64,000 bases of DNA, taken from assembly GCA_934045905.1 (NCBI GenBank), contig OW203762.1:4464001-4528000 (forward strand). The letters are read 5' to 3'. The translations under genes and the position numbers were made by a program. How positions within the stretch are numbered: the stretch's first letter is position 1; each line of letters begins with the position of its first letter. Below are positions 47,393 to 62,020 of the stretch, piece by piece. This DNA is from Leuctra nigra (Eukaryota > Arthropoda > Insecta > Plecoptera > Leuctridae). Below the pieces are notes generated by a model. It had not been told where the DNA came from, ran no database searches, and saw only the letters and a list, made by a program, of their open reading frames with translations.

Positions 47393-47949
47393 TGAAGAAC
47401 ACCGCCAAGCACGCCGTCGCTCGACTCCGTATAGGACATACACGCTTGACTCATGGCCATCTCATGAACAGAGAGGAACAGCCACAGTGTGACACCTGTG
47501 ATGTTCCTCTCTCAGTCTATCACATGCTGATGGACTGTGAAGAACACCGCCAAGCACGCCGTCGCTCGACTCCGTATAGGACATACACGCTTGACTCATG
47601 GCCATCTCATGAACAGAGAGGAACAGCCACAGTGTGACACCTGTGATGTTCCTCTCTCAGTCTATCACATGCTGATGGACTGTGAAGAACACCGCCAAGC
47701 ACGCCGTCGCTCGACTCCGTATAGGACATACACGCTTGACTCATGGCCATCTCATGAACAGAGAGGAACAGCCACAGTGTGACACCTGTGACGTTCCTCT
47801 CACAGTCCATCACATGCTGATGGACTGTGAAGAACACCGCCAAGCACGCCGTCGCTCGACTCCGTATAGGACATACACGCTTGACTCATGGCCATCTCAT
47901 GAACAGAGAGGAACAGCCACAGTGTGACACCTGTGACGTTCCTCTCACA

Positions 47950-50340
47950 GTCCATCACATGCTGATGGACTGTGAAGAACACCGCCAAGCACGCCGTCGC
48001 TCGACTCCGTATAGGACATACACGCTTGACTCATGGCCATCTCATGAACAGAGAGGAACAGCCACAGTGTGACACCTGTGATGTTCCTCTCTCAGTCTAT
48101 CACATGCTGATGGACTGTGAAGAACACCGCCAAGCGCGCCGTCGCTCGACTCCGTATAGGACATACACGCTTGACTCATAGCCATCTCATGAACAGAGAG
48201 GAACAGCCACAGTGTGACACCTGTGATGTTCCTCTCACAGTCCATCACATGCTGATGGACTGTGAAGAACACCGCCAAGCACGCCGTCGCTCGACTCCGT
48301 ATAGGACATACACGCTTGACTCATGGCCATCTAATGAATAGAGGGGAACAGCCACAGTGTGACACCTGTGATGTTCCTCTCTCAGTCTATCACATGCTGA
48401 TGGACTGTGAAGAACACCGCCAAGCACGCCGTCGCTCGACTCCGTATAGGACATACACGCTTGACTCATGGCCATCTCATGAACAGAGAGGAACAGCCAC
48501 AGTGTGACACCTGTGATGTTCCTCTCTCAGTCTATCACATGCTGATGGACTGTGAAGAACACCGCCAAGCACGCCGTCGCTCGACTCCGTATAGGACATA
48601 CACGCTTGACTCATGGCCATCTAATGAATAGAGAGGAACAGCCACAGTGTGACACCTGTGATGTTCCTCTCTCAGTCTATCACATGCTGATGGACTGTGA
48701 AGAACACCGCCAAGCACGCCGTCGCTCGACTCCGTATAGGACATACACGCTTGACTCATGGCCATCTAATGAATAGAGAGGAACAGCCACAGTGTGACAC
48801 CTGTGATGTTCCTCTCTCAGTCTATCACATGCTGATGGACTGTGAAGAACACCGCCAAGCACGCCGTCGCTCGACTCCGTATAGGACATACACGCTTGAC
48901 TCATGGCCATCTAATGAATAGAGAGGAACAGCCACAGTGTGACACCTGTGATGTTCCTCTCTCAGTCTATCACATGCTGATGGACTGTGAAGAACACCGC
49001 CAAGCACGCCGTCGCTCGACTCCGTATAGGACATACACGCTTGACTCATGGCCATCTCATGAACAGAGAGGAACAGCCACAGTGTGACACCTGTGATGTT
49101 CCTCTCTCAGTCTATCACATGCTGATGGACTGTGAAGAACACCGCCAAGCACGCCGTCGCTCGACTCCGTATAGGACATACACGCTTGACTCATGGCCAT
49201 CTCATGAACAGAGAGGAACAGCCACAGTGTGACACCTGTGACGTTCCTCTCACAGTCCATCACATGCTGATGGACTGTGAAGAACACCGCCAAGCACGCC
49301 GTCGCTCGACTCCGTATAGGACATACACGCTTGACTCATGGCCATCTAATGAATAGAGAGGAACAGCCACAGTGTGACACCTGTGATGTTCCTCTCTCAG
49401 TCTATCACATGCTGATGGACTGTGAAGAACACCGCCAAGCACGCCGTCGCTCGACTCCGTATAGGACATACACGCTTGACTCATGGCCATCTCATGAACA
49501 GAGAGGAACAGCCACAGTGTGACACCTGTGATGTTCCTCTCTCAGTCTATCACATGCTGATGGACTGTGAAGAACACCGCCAAGCGCGCCGTCGCTCGAC
49601 TCCGTATAGGACATACACGCTTGACTCATAGCCATCTCATGAACAGAGAGGAACAGCCACAGTGTGACACCTGTGATGTTCCTCTCACAGTCCATCACAT
49701 GCTGATGGACTGTGAAGAACACCGCCAAGCACGCCGTCGCTCGACTCCGTATAGGACATACACGCTTGACTCATGGCCATCTAATGAATAGAGGGGAACA
49801 GCCACAGTGTGACACCTGTGATGTTCCTCTCTCAGTCTATCACATGCTGATGGACTGTGAAGAACACCGCCAAGCACGCCGTCGCTCGACTCCGTATAGG
49901 ACATACACGCTTGACTCATGGCCATCTCATGAACAGAGAGGAACAGCCACAGTGTGACACCTGTGATGTTCCTCTCTCAGTCTATCACATGCTGATGGAC
50001 TGTGAAGAACACCGCCAAGCACGCCGTCGCTCGACTCCGTATAGGACATACACGCTTGACTCATGGCCATCTAATGAATAGAGAGGAACAGCCACAGTGT
50101 GACACCTGTGATGTTCCTCTCTCAGTCTATCACATGCTGATGGACTGTGAAGAACACCGCCAAGCACGCCGTCGCTCGACTCCGTATAGGACATACACGC
50201 TTGACTCATGGCCATCTAATGAATAGAGAGGAACAGCCACAGTGTGACACCTGTGATGTTCCTCTCTCAGTCTATCACATGCTGATGGACTGTGAAGAAC
50301 ACCGCCAAGCACGCCGTCGCTCGACTCCGTATAGGACATA
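47950..50340. repeat. 10-monomer spaced duplication in the 145-bp array
   Basis: Rare variants recur exactly 1,450 bp apart: CAAGCGCGCC at 48,131/49,581 and GAGGGGAAC at about 48,342/49,792, with matching neighbours over roughly 0.9 kb (about 47,950-48,890 and 49,400-50,340). Confidence 0.82.
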
Positions 50341-50599
50341 CACGCTTGACTCATGGCCATCTAATGAATAGAGAGGAACAGCCACAGTGTGACACCTGTG
50401 ATGTTCCTCTCTCAGTCTATCACATGCTGATGGACTGTGAAGAACACCGCCAAGCACGCCGTCGCTCGACTCCGTATAGGACATACACGCTTGACTCATG
50501 GCCATCTAATGAATAGAGAGGAACAGCCACAGTGTGACACCTGTGATGTTCCTCTCTCAGTCTATCACATGCTGATGGACTGTGAAGAACACCGCCAAG

Positions 50600-53500
50600 C
50601 ACGCCGTCGCTCGACTCCGTATAGGACATACACGCTTGACTCATGGCCATCTAATGAATAGAGAGGAACAGCCACAGTGTGACACCTGTGATGTTCCTCT
50701 CTCAGTCTATCACATGCTGATGGACTGTGAAGAACACCGCCAAGCACGCCGTCGCTCGACTCCGTATAGGACATACACGCTTGACTCATGGCCATCTAAT
50801 GAATAGAGAGGAACAGCCACAGTGTGACACCTGTGATGTTCCTCTCTCAGTCTATCACATGCTGATGGACTGTGAAGAACACCGCCAAGCACGCCGTCGC
50901 TCGACTCCGTATAGGACATACACGCTTGACTCATGGCCATCTCATGAACAGAGAGGAACAGCCACAGTGTGACACCTGTGATGTTCCTCTCTCAGTCTAT
51001 CACATGCTGATGGACTGTGAAGAACACCGCCAAGCACGCCGTCGCTCGACTCCGTATAGGACATACACGCTTGACTCATGGCCATCTCATGAACAGAGAG
51101 GAACAGCCACAGTGTGACACCTGTGACGTTCCTCTCACAGTCCATCACATGCTGATGGACTGTGAAGAACACCGCCAAGCACGCCGTCGCTCGACTCCGT
51201 ATAGGACATACACGCTTGACTCATGGCCATCTAATGAATAGAGAGGAACAGCCACAGTGTGACACCTGTGATGTTCCTCTCTCAGTCTATCACATGCTGA
51301 TGGACTGTGAAGAACACCGCCAAGCACGCCGTCGCTCGACTCCGTATAGGACATACACGCTTGACTCATGGCCATCTCATGAACAGAGAGGAACAGCCAC
51401 AGTGTGACACCTGTGATGTTCCTCTCTCAGTCTATCACATGCTGATGGACTGTGAAGAACACCGCCAAGCACGCCGTCGCTCGACTCCGTATAGGACATA
51501 CACGCTTGACTCATGGCCATCTCATGAATAGAGAGGAACAGCCACAGTGTGACACCTGTGATGTTCCTCTCTCAGTCTATCACATGCTGATGGACTGTGA
51601 AGAACACCGCCAAGCACGCCGTCGCTCGACTCCGTATAGGACATACACGCTTGACTCATGGCCATCTAATGAATAGAGAGGAACAGCCACAGTGTGACAC
51701 CTGTGATGTTCCTCTCTCAGTCTATCACATGCTGATGGACTGTGAAGAACACCGCCAAGCACGCCGTCGCTCGACTCCGTATAGGACATACACGCTTGAC
51801 TCATGGCCATCTAATGAATAGAGAGGAACAGCCACAGTGTGACACCTGTGATGTTCCTCTCTCAGTCTATCACATGCTGATGGACTGTGAAGAACACCGC
51901 CAAGCACGCCGTCGCTCGACTCCGTATAGGACATACACGCTTGACTCATGGCCATCTAATGAATAGAGAGGAACAGCCACAGTGTGACACCTGTGATGTT
52001 CCTCTCTCAGTCTATCACATGCTGATGGACTGTGAAGAACACCGCCAAGCACGCCGTCGCTCGACTCCGTATAGGACATACACGCTTGACTCATAGCCAT
52101 CTCATGAACAGAGAGGAACAGCCACAGTGTGACACCTGTGACGTTCCTCTCACAGTCCATCACATGCTGATGGACTGTGAAGAACACCGCCAAGCACGCC
52201 GTCGCTCGACTCCGTATAGGACATACACGCTTGACTCATGGCCATCTAATGAATAGAGAGGAACAGCCACAGTGTGACACCTGTGACGTTCCTCTCACAG
52301 TCCATCACATGCTGATGGACTGTGAAGAACACCGCCAAGCACGCCGTCGCTCGACTCCGTATAGGACATACACGCTTGACTCATGGCCATCTAATGAATA
52401 GAGAGGAACAGCCACAGTGTGACACCTGTGACGTTCCTCTCACAGTCCATCACATGCTGATGGACTGTGAAGAACACCGCCAAGCACGCCGTCGCTCGAC
52501 TCCGTATAGGACATACTCGCTTGACTCATGGCCATCTAATGAATAGAGAGGAACAGCCACAGTGTGACACCTGTGACGTTCCTCTCACAGTCCATCACAT
52601 GCTGATGGACTGTGAAGAACACCGCCAAGCACGCCGTCGCTCGACTCCGTATAGGACATACTCGCTTGACTCATGGCCATCTCATGAACAGAGAGGAACA
52701 GCCACAGTGTGACACCTGTGATGTTCCTCTCTCAGTCTATCACATGCTGATGGACTGTGAAGAACACCGCCAAGCACGCCGTCGCTCGACTCCGTATAGG
52801 ACATACACGCTTGACTCATGGCCATCTAATGAATAGAGAGGAACAGCCACAGTGTGACACCTGTGATGTTCCTCTCTCAGTCTATCACATGCTGATGGAC
52901 TGTGAAGAACACCGCCAAGCACGCCGTCGCTCGACTCCGTATAGGACATACACGCTTGACTCATGGCCATCTCATGAACAGAGAGGAACAGCCACAGTGT
53001 GACACCTGTGATGTTCCTCTCTCAGTCTATCACATGCTGATGGACTGTGAAGAACACCGCCAAGCACGCCGTCGCTCGACTCCGTATAGGACATACACGC
53101 TTGACTCATGGCCATCTCATGAACAGAGAGGAACAGCCACAGTGTGACACCTGTGACGTTCCTCTCACAGTCCATCACATGCTGATGGACTGTGAAGAAC
53201 ACCGCCAAGCACGCCGTCGCTCGACTCCGTATAGGACATACACGCTTGACTCATGGCCATCTAATGAATAGAGAGGAACAGCCACAGTGTGACACCTGTG
53301 ATGTTCCTCTCTCAGTCTATCACATGCTGATGGACTGTGAAGAACACCGCCAAGCACGCCGTCGCTCGACTCCGTATAGGACATACACGCTTGACTCATG
53401 GCCATCTCATGAACAGAGAGGAACAGCCACAGTGTGACACCTGTGATGTTCCTCTCTCAGTCTATCACATGCTGATGGACTGTGAAGAACACCGCCAAGC

Positions 53501-54640
53501 ACGCCGTCGCTCGACTCCGTATAGGACATACACGCTTGACTCATGGCCATCTCATGAATAGAGAGGAACAGCCACAGTGTGACACCTGTGATGTTCCTCT
53601 CTCAGTCTATCACATGCTGATGGACTGTGAAGAACACCGCCAAGCACGCCGTCGCTCGACTCCGTATAGGACATACACGCTTGACTCATGGCCATCTAAT
53701 GAATAGAGAGGAACAGCCACAGTGTGACACCTGTGATGTTCCTCTCTCAGTCTATCACATGCTGATGGACTGTGAAGAACACCGCCAAGCACGCCGTCGC
53801 TCGACTCCGTATAGGACATACACGCTTGACTCATGGCCATCTAATGAATAGAGAGGAACAGCCACAGTGTGACACCTGTGATGTTCCTCTCTCAGTCTAT
53901 CACATGCTGATGGACTGTGAAGAACACCGCCAAGCACGCCGTCGCTCGACTCCGTATAGGACATACACGCTTGACTCATGGCCATCTAATGAATAGAGAG
54001 GAACAGCCACAGTGTGACACCTGTGATGTTCCTCTCTCAGTCTATCACATGCTGATGGACTGTGAAGAACACCGCCAAGCACGCCGTCGCTCGACTCCGT
54101 ATAGGACATACACGCTTGACTCATAGCCATCTCATGAACAGAGAGGAACAGCCACAGTGTGACACCTGTGACGTTCCTCTCACAGTCCATCACATGCTGA
54201 TGGACTGTGAAGAACACCGCCAAGCACGCCGTCGCTCGACTCCGTATAGGACATACACGCTTGACTCATGGCCATCTAATGAATAGAGAGGAACAGCCAC
54301 AGTGTGACACCTGTGACGTTCCTCTCACAGTCCATCACATGCTGATGGACTGTGAAGAACACCGCCAAGCACGCCGTCGCTCGACTCCGTATAGGACATA
54401 CACGCTTGACTCATGGCCATCTAATGAATAGAGAGGAACAGCCACAGTGTGACACCTGTGACGTTCCTCTCACAGTCCATCACATGCTGATGGACTGTGA
54501 AGAACACCGCCAAGCACGCCGTCGCTCGACTCCGTATAGGACATACTCGCTTGACTCATGGCCATCTAATGAATAGAGAGGAACAGCCACAGTGTGACAC
54601 CTGTGACGTTCCTCTCACAGTCCATCACATGCTGATGGAC
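50600..54640. repeat. 14-monomer higher-order repeat, two adjacent copies
   Basis: The order of variant monomers at about 50,600-52,620 is repeated at about 52,630-54,640 with an offset of 2,030 bp (14 x 145). Examples are the CATGAATAG monomer at about 51,520/53,550, the CATAGCC monomer at about 52,095/54,125 and the change to TACTCGC at about 52,515/54,545. Confidence 0.85.
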
Positions 54641-55349
54641 TGTGAAGAACACCGCCAAGCACGCCGTCGCTCGACTCCGTATAGGACATACTCGCTTGAC
54701 TCATGGCCATCTCATGAACAGAGAGGAACAGCCACAGTGTGACACCTGTGGTGTTCCTCTCTCAGTCTATCACATGCTGATGGACTGTGAAGAACACCGC
54801 CAAGCACGCCGTCGCTCGACTCCGTATAGGACATACACGCTTGACTCATGGCCATCTCATGAATAGAGAGGAACAGCCACAGTGTGACACCTGTGGTGTT
54901 CCTCTCTCAGTCTATCACATGCTGATGGACTGTGAAGAACACCGCCAAGCACGCCGTCGCTCGACTCCGTATAGGACATACGCGCTTAACACATGGCTAT
55001 CTCATGAATAGAGAGGAACAGCCACAGTGTGACACCTGTGACGTTCCTCTCTCAGTCTATCACATGCTGATGGACTGTGAAGAACACCGCCAAGCACGCC
55101 GTCGCTCGACTCCGTATAGGACATACACGCTTGACTCATGGCCATCTAATGAATAGAGAGGAACAGCCACAGTGTGACACCTGTGATGTTCCTCTCTCAG
55201 TCCATCACATGCTGATGGACTGTGAAGAACACCGCCAAGCACGCCGTCGCTCGACTCCGTATAGGACATACACGCTTGACTCATGGCCATCTAATGAATA
55301 GAGAGGAACAGCCACAGTGTGACACCTGTGACGTTCCTCTCACAGTCCA

Positions 55350-58300
55350 TCACATGCTGATGGACTGTGAAGAACACCGCCAAGCACGCCGTCGCTCGAC
55401 TCCGTATAGGACATACTCGCTTGACTCATGGCCATCTAATGAATAGAGAGGAACAGCCACAGTGTGACACCTGTGGCGTTCCTCTCTCAGTCTATCACAT
55501 ACTAATAGACCTTGAAAAACACCGCCAAGCACGCCGTCGCTCGACTCCGTATAGGACATACTCGCTTGACTCATGGCCATCTAATGAATAGAGAGGAACA
55601 GCTACAGTGTGACACCTGTGATGTTCCTCTCACAGTCCATCACATGCTGATGGACTGTGAAGAACACCGCCAAGCACGCCGTCGCTCGACTCCGTATAGG
55701 ACATACACGCTTGACTCATGGCCATCTAATGAATAGAGAGGAACAGCCACAGTGTGACACCTGTGACGTTCCTCTCACAGTCCATCACATGCTGATGGAC
55801 TGTGAAGAACACCGCCAAGCACGCCGTCGCTCGACTCCGTATAGGACATACTCGCTTGACTCATGGCCATCTAATGAATAGAGAGGAACAGCCACAGTGT
55901 GACACCTGTGGCGTTCCTCTCTCAGTCCATCACATGCTGATGGACTGTGAAGAACACCGCCAAGCACGCCGTCGCTCGACTCCGTATAGGACATACTCGC
56001 TTGACTCATGGCCATCTCATGAATAGAGAGGAACAGCCACAATGTCACACCTGTGATGTTCCTCTCTCAGTCTATCACATGCTGATGGACTGTGAAGAAC
56101 ACCGCCAAGCACGCCGTCGCTCGACTCCGTATAGGACATACTCGCTTGACTCATGGCCATCTAATGAATAGAGAGGAACAGCCACAGTGTGACACCTGTG
56201 GCGTTCCTCTCTCAGTCTATCACATACTAATAGACCTTGAAAAACACCGCCAAGCACGCCGTCGCTCGACTCCGTATAGGACATACTCGCTTGACTCATG
56301 GCCATCTAATGAATAGAGAGGAACAGCTACAGTGTGACACCTGTGATGTTCCTCTCACAGTCCATCACATGCTGATGGACTGTGAAGAACACCGCCAAGC
56401 ACGCCGTCGCTCGACTCCGTATAGGACATACACGCTTGACTCATGGCCATCTAATGAATAGAGAGGAACAGCCACAGTGTGACACCTGTGACGTTCCTCT
56501 CACAGTCCATCACATGCTGATGGACTGTGAAGAACACCGCCAAGCACGCCGTCGCTCGACTCCGTATAGGACATACTCGCTTGACTCATGGCCATCTAAT
56601 GAATAGAGAGGAACAGCCACAGTGTGACACCTGTGATGTTCCTCTCACAGTCCATCACATGCTGATGGACTGTGAAGAACACCGCCAAGCACGCCGTCGC
56701 TCGACTCCGTATAGGACATACACGCTTGACTCATGGCCATCTAATGAATAGAGAGGAACAGCCACAGTGTGACACCTGTGACGTTCCTCTCACAGTCCAT
56801 CACATGCTGATGGACTGTGAAGAACACCGCCAAGCACGCCGTCGCTCGACTCCGTATAGGACATACTCGCTTGACTCATGGCCATCTAATGAATAGAGAG
56901 GAACAGCCACAGTGTGACACCTGTGGCGTTCCTCTCTCAGTCCATCACATGCTGATGGACTGTGAAGAACACCGCCAAGCACGCCGTCGCTCGACTCCGT
57001 ATAGGACATACTCGCTTGACTCATGGCCATCTCATGAATAGAGAGGAACAGCCACAATGTCACACCTGTGATGTTCCTCTCTCAGTCTATCACATGCTGA
57101 TGGACTGTGAAGAACACCGCCAAGCACGCCGTCGCTCGACTCCGTATAGGACATACTCGCTTGACTCATGGCCATCTAATGAATAGAGAGGAACAGCCAC
57201 AGTGTGACACCTGTGGCGTTCCTCTCTCAGTCTATCACATACTAATAGACCTTGAAAAACACCGCCAAGCACGCCGTCGCTCGACTCCGTATAGGACATA
57301 CTCGCTTGACTCATGGCCATCTAATGAATAGAGAGGAACAGCTACAGTGTGACACCTGTGATGTTCCTCTCACAGTCCATCACATGCTGATGGACTGTGA
57401 AGAACACCGCCAAGCACGCCGTCGCTCGACTCCGTATAGGACATACACGCTTGACTCATGGCCATCTAATGAATAGAGAGGAACAGCCACAGTGTGACAC
57501 CTGTGACGTTCCTCTCACAGTCCATCACATGCTGATGGACTGTGAAGAACACCGCCAAGCACGCCGTCGCTCGACTCCGTATAGGACATACTCGCTTGAC
57601 TCATGGCCATCTAATGAATAGAGAGGAACAGCCACAGTGTGACACCTGTGATGTTCCTCTCACAGTCCATCACATGCTGATGGACTGTGAAGAACACCGC
57701 CAAGCACGCCGTCGCTCGACTCCGTATAGGACATACACGCTTGACTCATGGCCATCTAATGAATAGAGAGGAACAGCCACAGTGTGACACCTGTGACGTT
57801 CCTCTCACAGTCCATCACATGCTGATGGACTGTGAAGAACACCGCCAAGCACGCCGTCGCTCGACTCCGTATAGGACATACTCGCTTGACTCATGGCCAT
57901 CTAATGAATAGAGAGGAACAGCCACAGTGTGACACCTGTGGCGTTCCTCTCTCAGTCCATCACATGCTGATGGACTGTGAAGAACACCGCCAAGCACGCC
58001 GTCGCTCGACTCCGTATAGGACATACTCGCTTGACTCATGGCCATCTCATGAATAGAGAGGAACAGCCACAGTGTGACACCTGTGATGTTCCTCTCTCAG
58101 TCCATCACATGCTGATGGACTGTGAAGAACACCGCCAAGCACGCCGTCGCTCGACTCCGTATAGGACATACTCGCTTGACTCATGGCCATCTCATGAATA
58201 GAGAGGAACAGCCACAGTGTGACACCTGTGATGTTCCTCTCTCAGTCTATCACATGCTGATGGACTGTGAAGAACACCGCCAAGCACGCCGTCGCTCGAC

Positions 58301-61300
58301 TCCGTATAGGACATACTCGCTTGACTCATGGCCATCTCATGAATAGAGAGGAACAGCCACAGTGTGACACCTGTGATGTTCCTCTCTCAGTCTATCACAT
58401 GCTGATGGACTGTGAAGAACACCGCCAAGCACGCCGTCGCTCGACTCCGTATAGGACATACTCGCTTGACTCATGGCCATCTCATGAACAGAGAGGAACA
58501 GCCACAGTGTGACACCTGTGATGTTCCTCTCTCAGTCTATCACATGCTGATGGACTGTGAAGAACACCGCCAAGCACGCCGTCGCTCGACTCCGTATAGG
58601 ACATACTCGCTTGACTCATGGCCATCTCATGAATAGAGAGGAACAGCCACAGTGTGACACCTGTGATGTTCCTCTCTCAGTCTATCACATGCTGATGGAC
58701 TGTGAAGAACACCGCCAAGCACGCCGTCGCTCGACTCCGTATAGGACATACTCGCTTGACTCATGGCCATCTCATGAATAGAGAGGAACAGCCACAGTGT
58801 GACACCTGTGATGTTCCTCTCTCAGTCTATCACATGCTGATGGACTGTGAAGAACACCGCCAAGCACGCCGTCGCTCGACTCCGTATAGGACATACTCGC
58901 TTGACTCATGGCCATCTCATGAATAGAGAGGAACAGCCACAGTGTGACACCTGTGACGTTCCTCTCACAGTCCATCACATGCTGATGGACTGTGAAGAAC
59001 ACCGCCAAGCACGCCGTCGCTCGACTCCGTATAGGACATACTCGCTTGACTCATGGCCATCTCATGAACAGAGAGGAACAGCCACAGTGTGACACCTGTG
59101 GTGTTCCTCTCTCAGTCTATCACATGCTGATGGACTGTGAAGAACACCGCCAAGCACGCCGTCGCTCGACTCCGTATAGGACATACTCGCTTGACTCATG
59201 GCCATCTCATGAACAGAGAGGAACAGCCACAGTGTGACACCTGTGGTGTTCCTCTCTCAGTCTATCACATGCTGATGGACTGTGAAGAACACCGCCAAGC
59301 ACGCCGTCGCTCGACTCCGTATAGGACATACTCGCTTGACTCATGGCCATCTAATGAACAGAGAGGAACAGCCACAGTGTGACACCTGTGATGTTCCTCT
59401 CTCAGTCTATCACATGCTGATGGACTGTGAAGAACACCGCCAAGCACGCCGTCGCTCGACTCCGTATAGGACATACACGCTTGACTCATGGCCATCTAAT
59501 GAATAGAGAGGAACAGCCACAGTGTGACACCTGTGACGTTCCTCTCACAGTCCATCACATGCTGATGGACTGTGAAGAACACCGCCAAGCACGCCGTCGC
59601 TCGACTCCGTATAGGACATACTCGCTTGACTCATGGCCATCTAATGAATAGAGAGGAACAGCCACAGTGTGACACCTGTGGCGTTCCTCTCTCAGTCCAT
59701 CACATGCTGATGGACTGTGAAGAACACCGCCAAGCACGCCGTCGCTCGACTCCGTATAGGACATACTCGCTTGACTCATGGCCATCTCATGAATAGAGAG
59801 GAACAGCCACAATGTCACACCTGTGATGTTCCTCTCTCAGTCTATCACATGCTGATGGACTGTGAAGAACACCGCCAAGCACGCCGTCGCTCGACTCCGT
59901 ATAGGACATACTCGCTTGACTCATGGCCATCTAATGAATAGAGAGGAACAGCCACAGTGTGACACCTGTGGCGTTCCTCTCTCAGTCTATCACATACTAA
60001 TAGACCTTGAAAAACACCGCCAAGCACGCCGTCGCTCGACTCCGTATAGGACATACTCGCTTGACTCATGGCCATCTAATGAATAGAGAGGAACAGCTAC
60101 AGTGTGACACCTGTGATGTTCCTCTCACAGTCCATCACATGCTGATGGACTGTGAAGAACACCGCCAAGCACGCCGTCGCTCGACTCCGTATAGGACATA
60201 CACGCTTGACTCATGGCCATCTAATGAATAGAGAGGAACAGCCACAGTGTGACACCTGTGACGTTCCTCTCACAGTCCATCACATGCTGATGGACTGTGA
60301 AGAACACCGCCAAGCACGCCGTCGCTCGACTCCGTATAGGACATACTCGCTTGACTCATGGCCATCTAATGAATAGAGAGGAACAGCCACAGTGTGACAC
60401 CTGTGATGTTCCTCTCACAGTCCATCACATGCTGATGGACTGTGAAGAACACCGCCAAGCACGCCGTCGCTCGACTCCGTATAGGACATACACGCTTGAC
60501 TCATGGCCATCTAATGAATAGAGAGGAACAGCCACAGTGTGACACCTGTGACGTTCCTCTCACAGTCCATCACATGCTGATGGACTGTGAAGAACACCGC
60601 CAAGCACGCCGTCGCTCGACTCCGTATAGGACATACTCGCTTGACTCATGGCCATCTAATGAATAGAGAGGAACAGCCACAGTGTGACACCTGTGGCGTT
60701 CCTCTCTCAGTCCATCACATGCTGATGGACTGTGAAGAACACCGCCAAGCACGCCGTCGCTCGACTCCGTATAGGACATACTCGCTTGACTCATGGCCAT
60801 CTCATGAATAGAGAGGAACAGCCACAGTGTGACACCTGTGATGTTCCTCTCTCAGTCCATCACATGCTGATGGACTGTGAAGAACACCGCCAAGCACGCC
60901 GTCGCTCGACTCCGTATAGGACATACTCGCTTGACTCATGGCCATCTCATGAATAGAGAGGAACAGCCACAGTGTGACACCTGTGATGTTCCTCTCTCAG
61001 TCTATCACATGCTGATGGACTGTGAAGAACACCGCCAAGCACGCCGTCGCTCGACTCCGTATAGGACATACTCGCTTGACTCATGGCCATCTCATGAATA
61101 GAGAGGAACAGCCACAGTGTGACACCTGTGATGTTCCTCTCTCAGTCTATCACATGCTGATGGACTGTGAAGAACACCGCCAAGCACGCCGTCGCTCGAC
61201 TCCGTATAGGACATACTCGCTTGACTCATGGCCATCTCATGAACAGAGAGGAACAGCCACAGTGTGACACCTGTGATGTTCCTCTCTCAGTCTATCACAT

Positions 61301-62020
61301 GCTGATGGACTGTGAAGAACACCGCCAAGCACGCCGTCGCTCGACTCCGTATAGGACATACTCGCTTGACTCATGGCCATCTCATGAATAGAGAGGAACA
61401 GCCACAGTGTGACACCTGTGATGTTCCTCTCTCAGTCTATCACATGCTGATGGACTGTGAAGAACACCGCCAAGCACGCCGTCGCTCGACTCCGTATAGG
61501 ACATACTCGCTTGACTCATGGCCATCTCATGAATAGAGAGGAACAGCCACAGTGTGACACCTGTGATGTTCCTCTCTCAGTCTATCACATGCTGATGGAC
61601 TGTGAAGAACACCGCCAAGCACGCCGTCGCTCGACTCCGTATAGGACATACTCGCTTGACTCATGGCCATCTCATGAATAGAGAGGAACAGCCACAGTGT
61701 GACACCTGTGACGTTCCTCTCACAGTCCATCACATGCTGATGGACTGTGAAGAACACCGCCAAGCACGCCGTCGCTCGACTCCGTATAGGACATACTCGC
61801 TTGACTCATGGCCATCTCATGAACAGAGAGGAACAGCCACAGTGTGACACCTGTGGTGTTCCTCTCTCAGTCTATCACATGCTGATGGACTGTGAAGAAC
61901 ACCGCCAAGCACGCCGTCGCTCGACTCCGTATAGGACATACTCGCTTGACTCATGGCCATCTCATGAACAGAGAGGAACAGCCACAGTGTGACACCTGTG
62001 GTGTTCCTCTCTCAGTCTAT
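55350..62020. repeat. 5-, 7- and 19-monomer higher-order repeats
   Basis: A distinctive monomer with CATACTAATAGACCTTGAAA in place of CATGCTGATGGACTGTGAAG occurs at 55,498, 56,223, 57,238 and 59,993, giving offsets of 725 (5), 1,015 (7) and 2,755 bp (19 monomers). A second rare variant, CACAATGTCACACC, is at about 56,039, 57,054 and 59,809 with the same 1,015 and 2,755 offsets. About 56,660-59,260 matches about 59,415-62,020 monomer for monomer. Confidence 0.85.
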
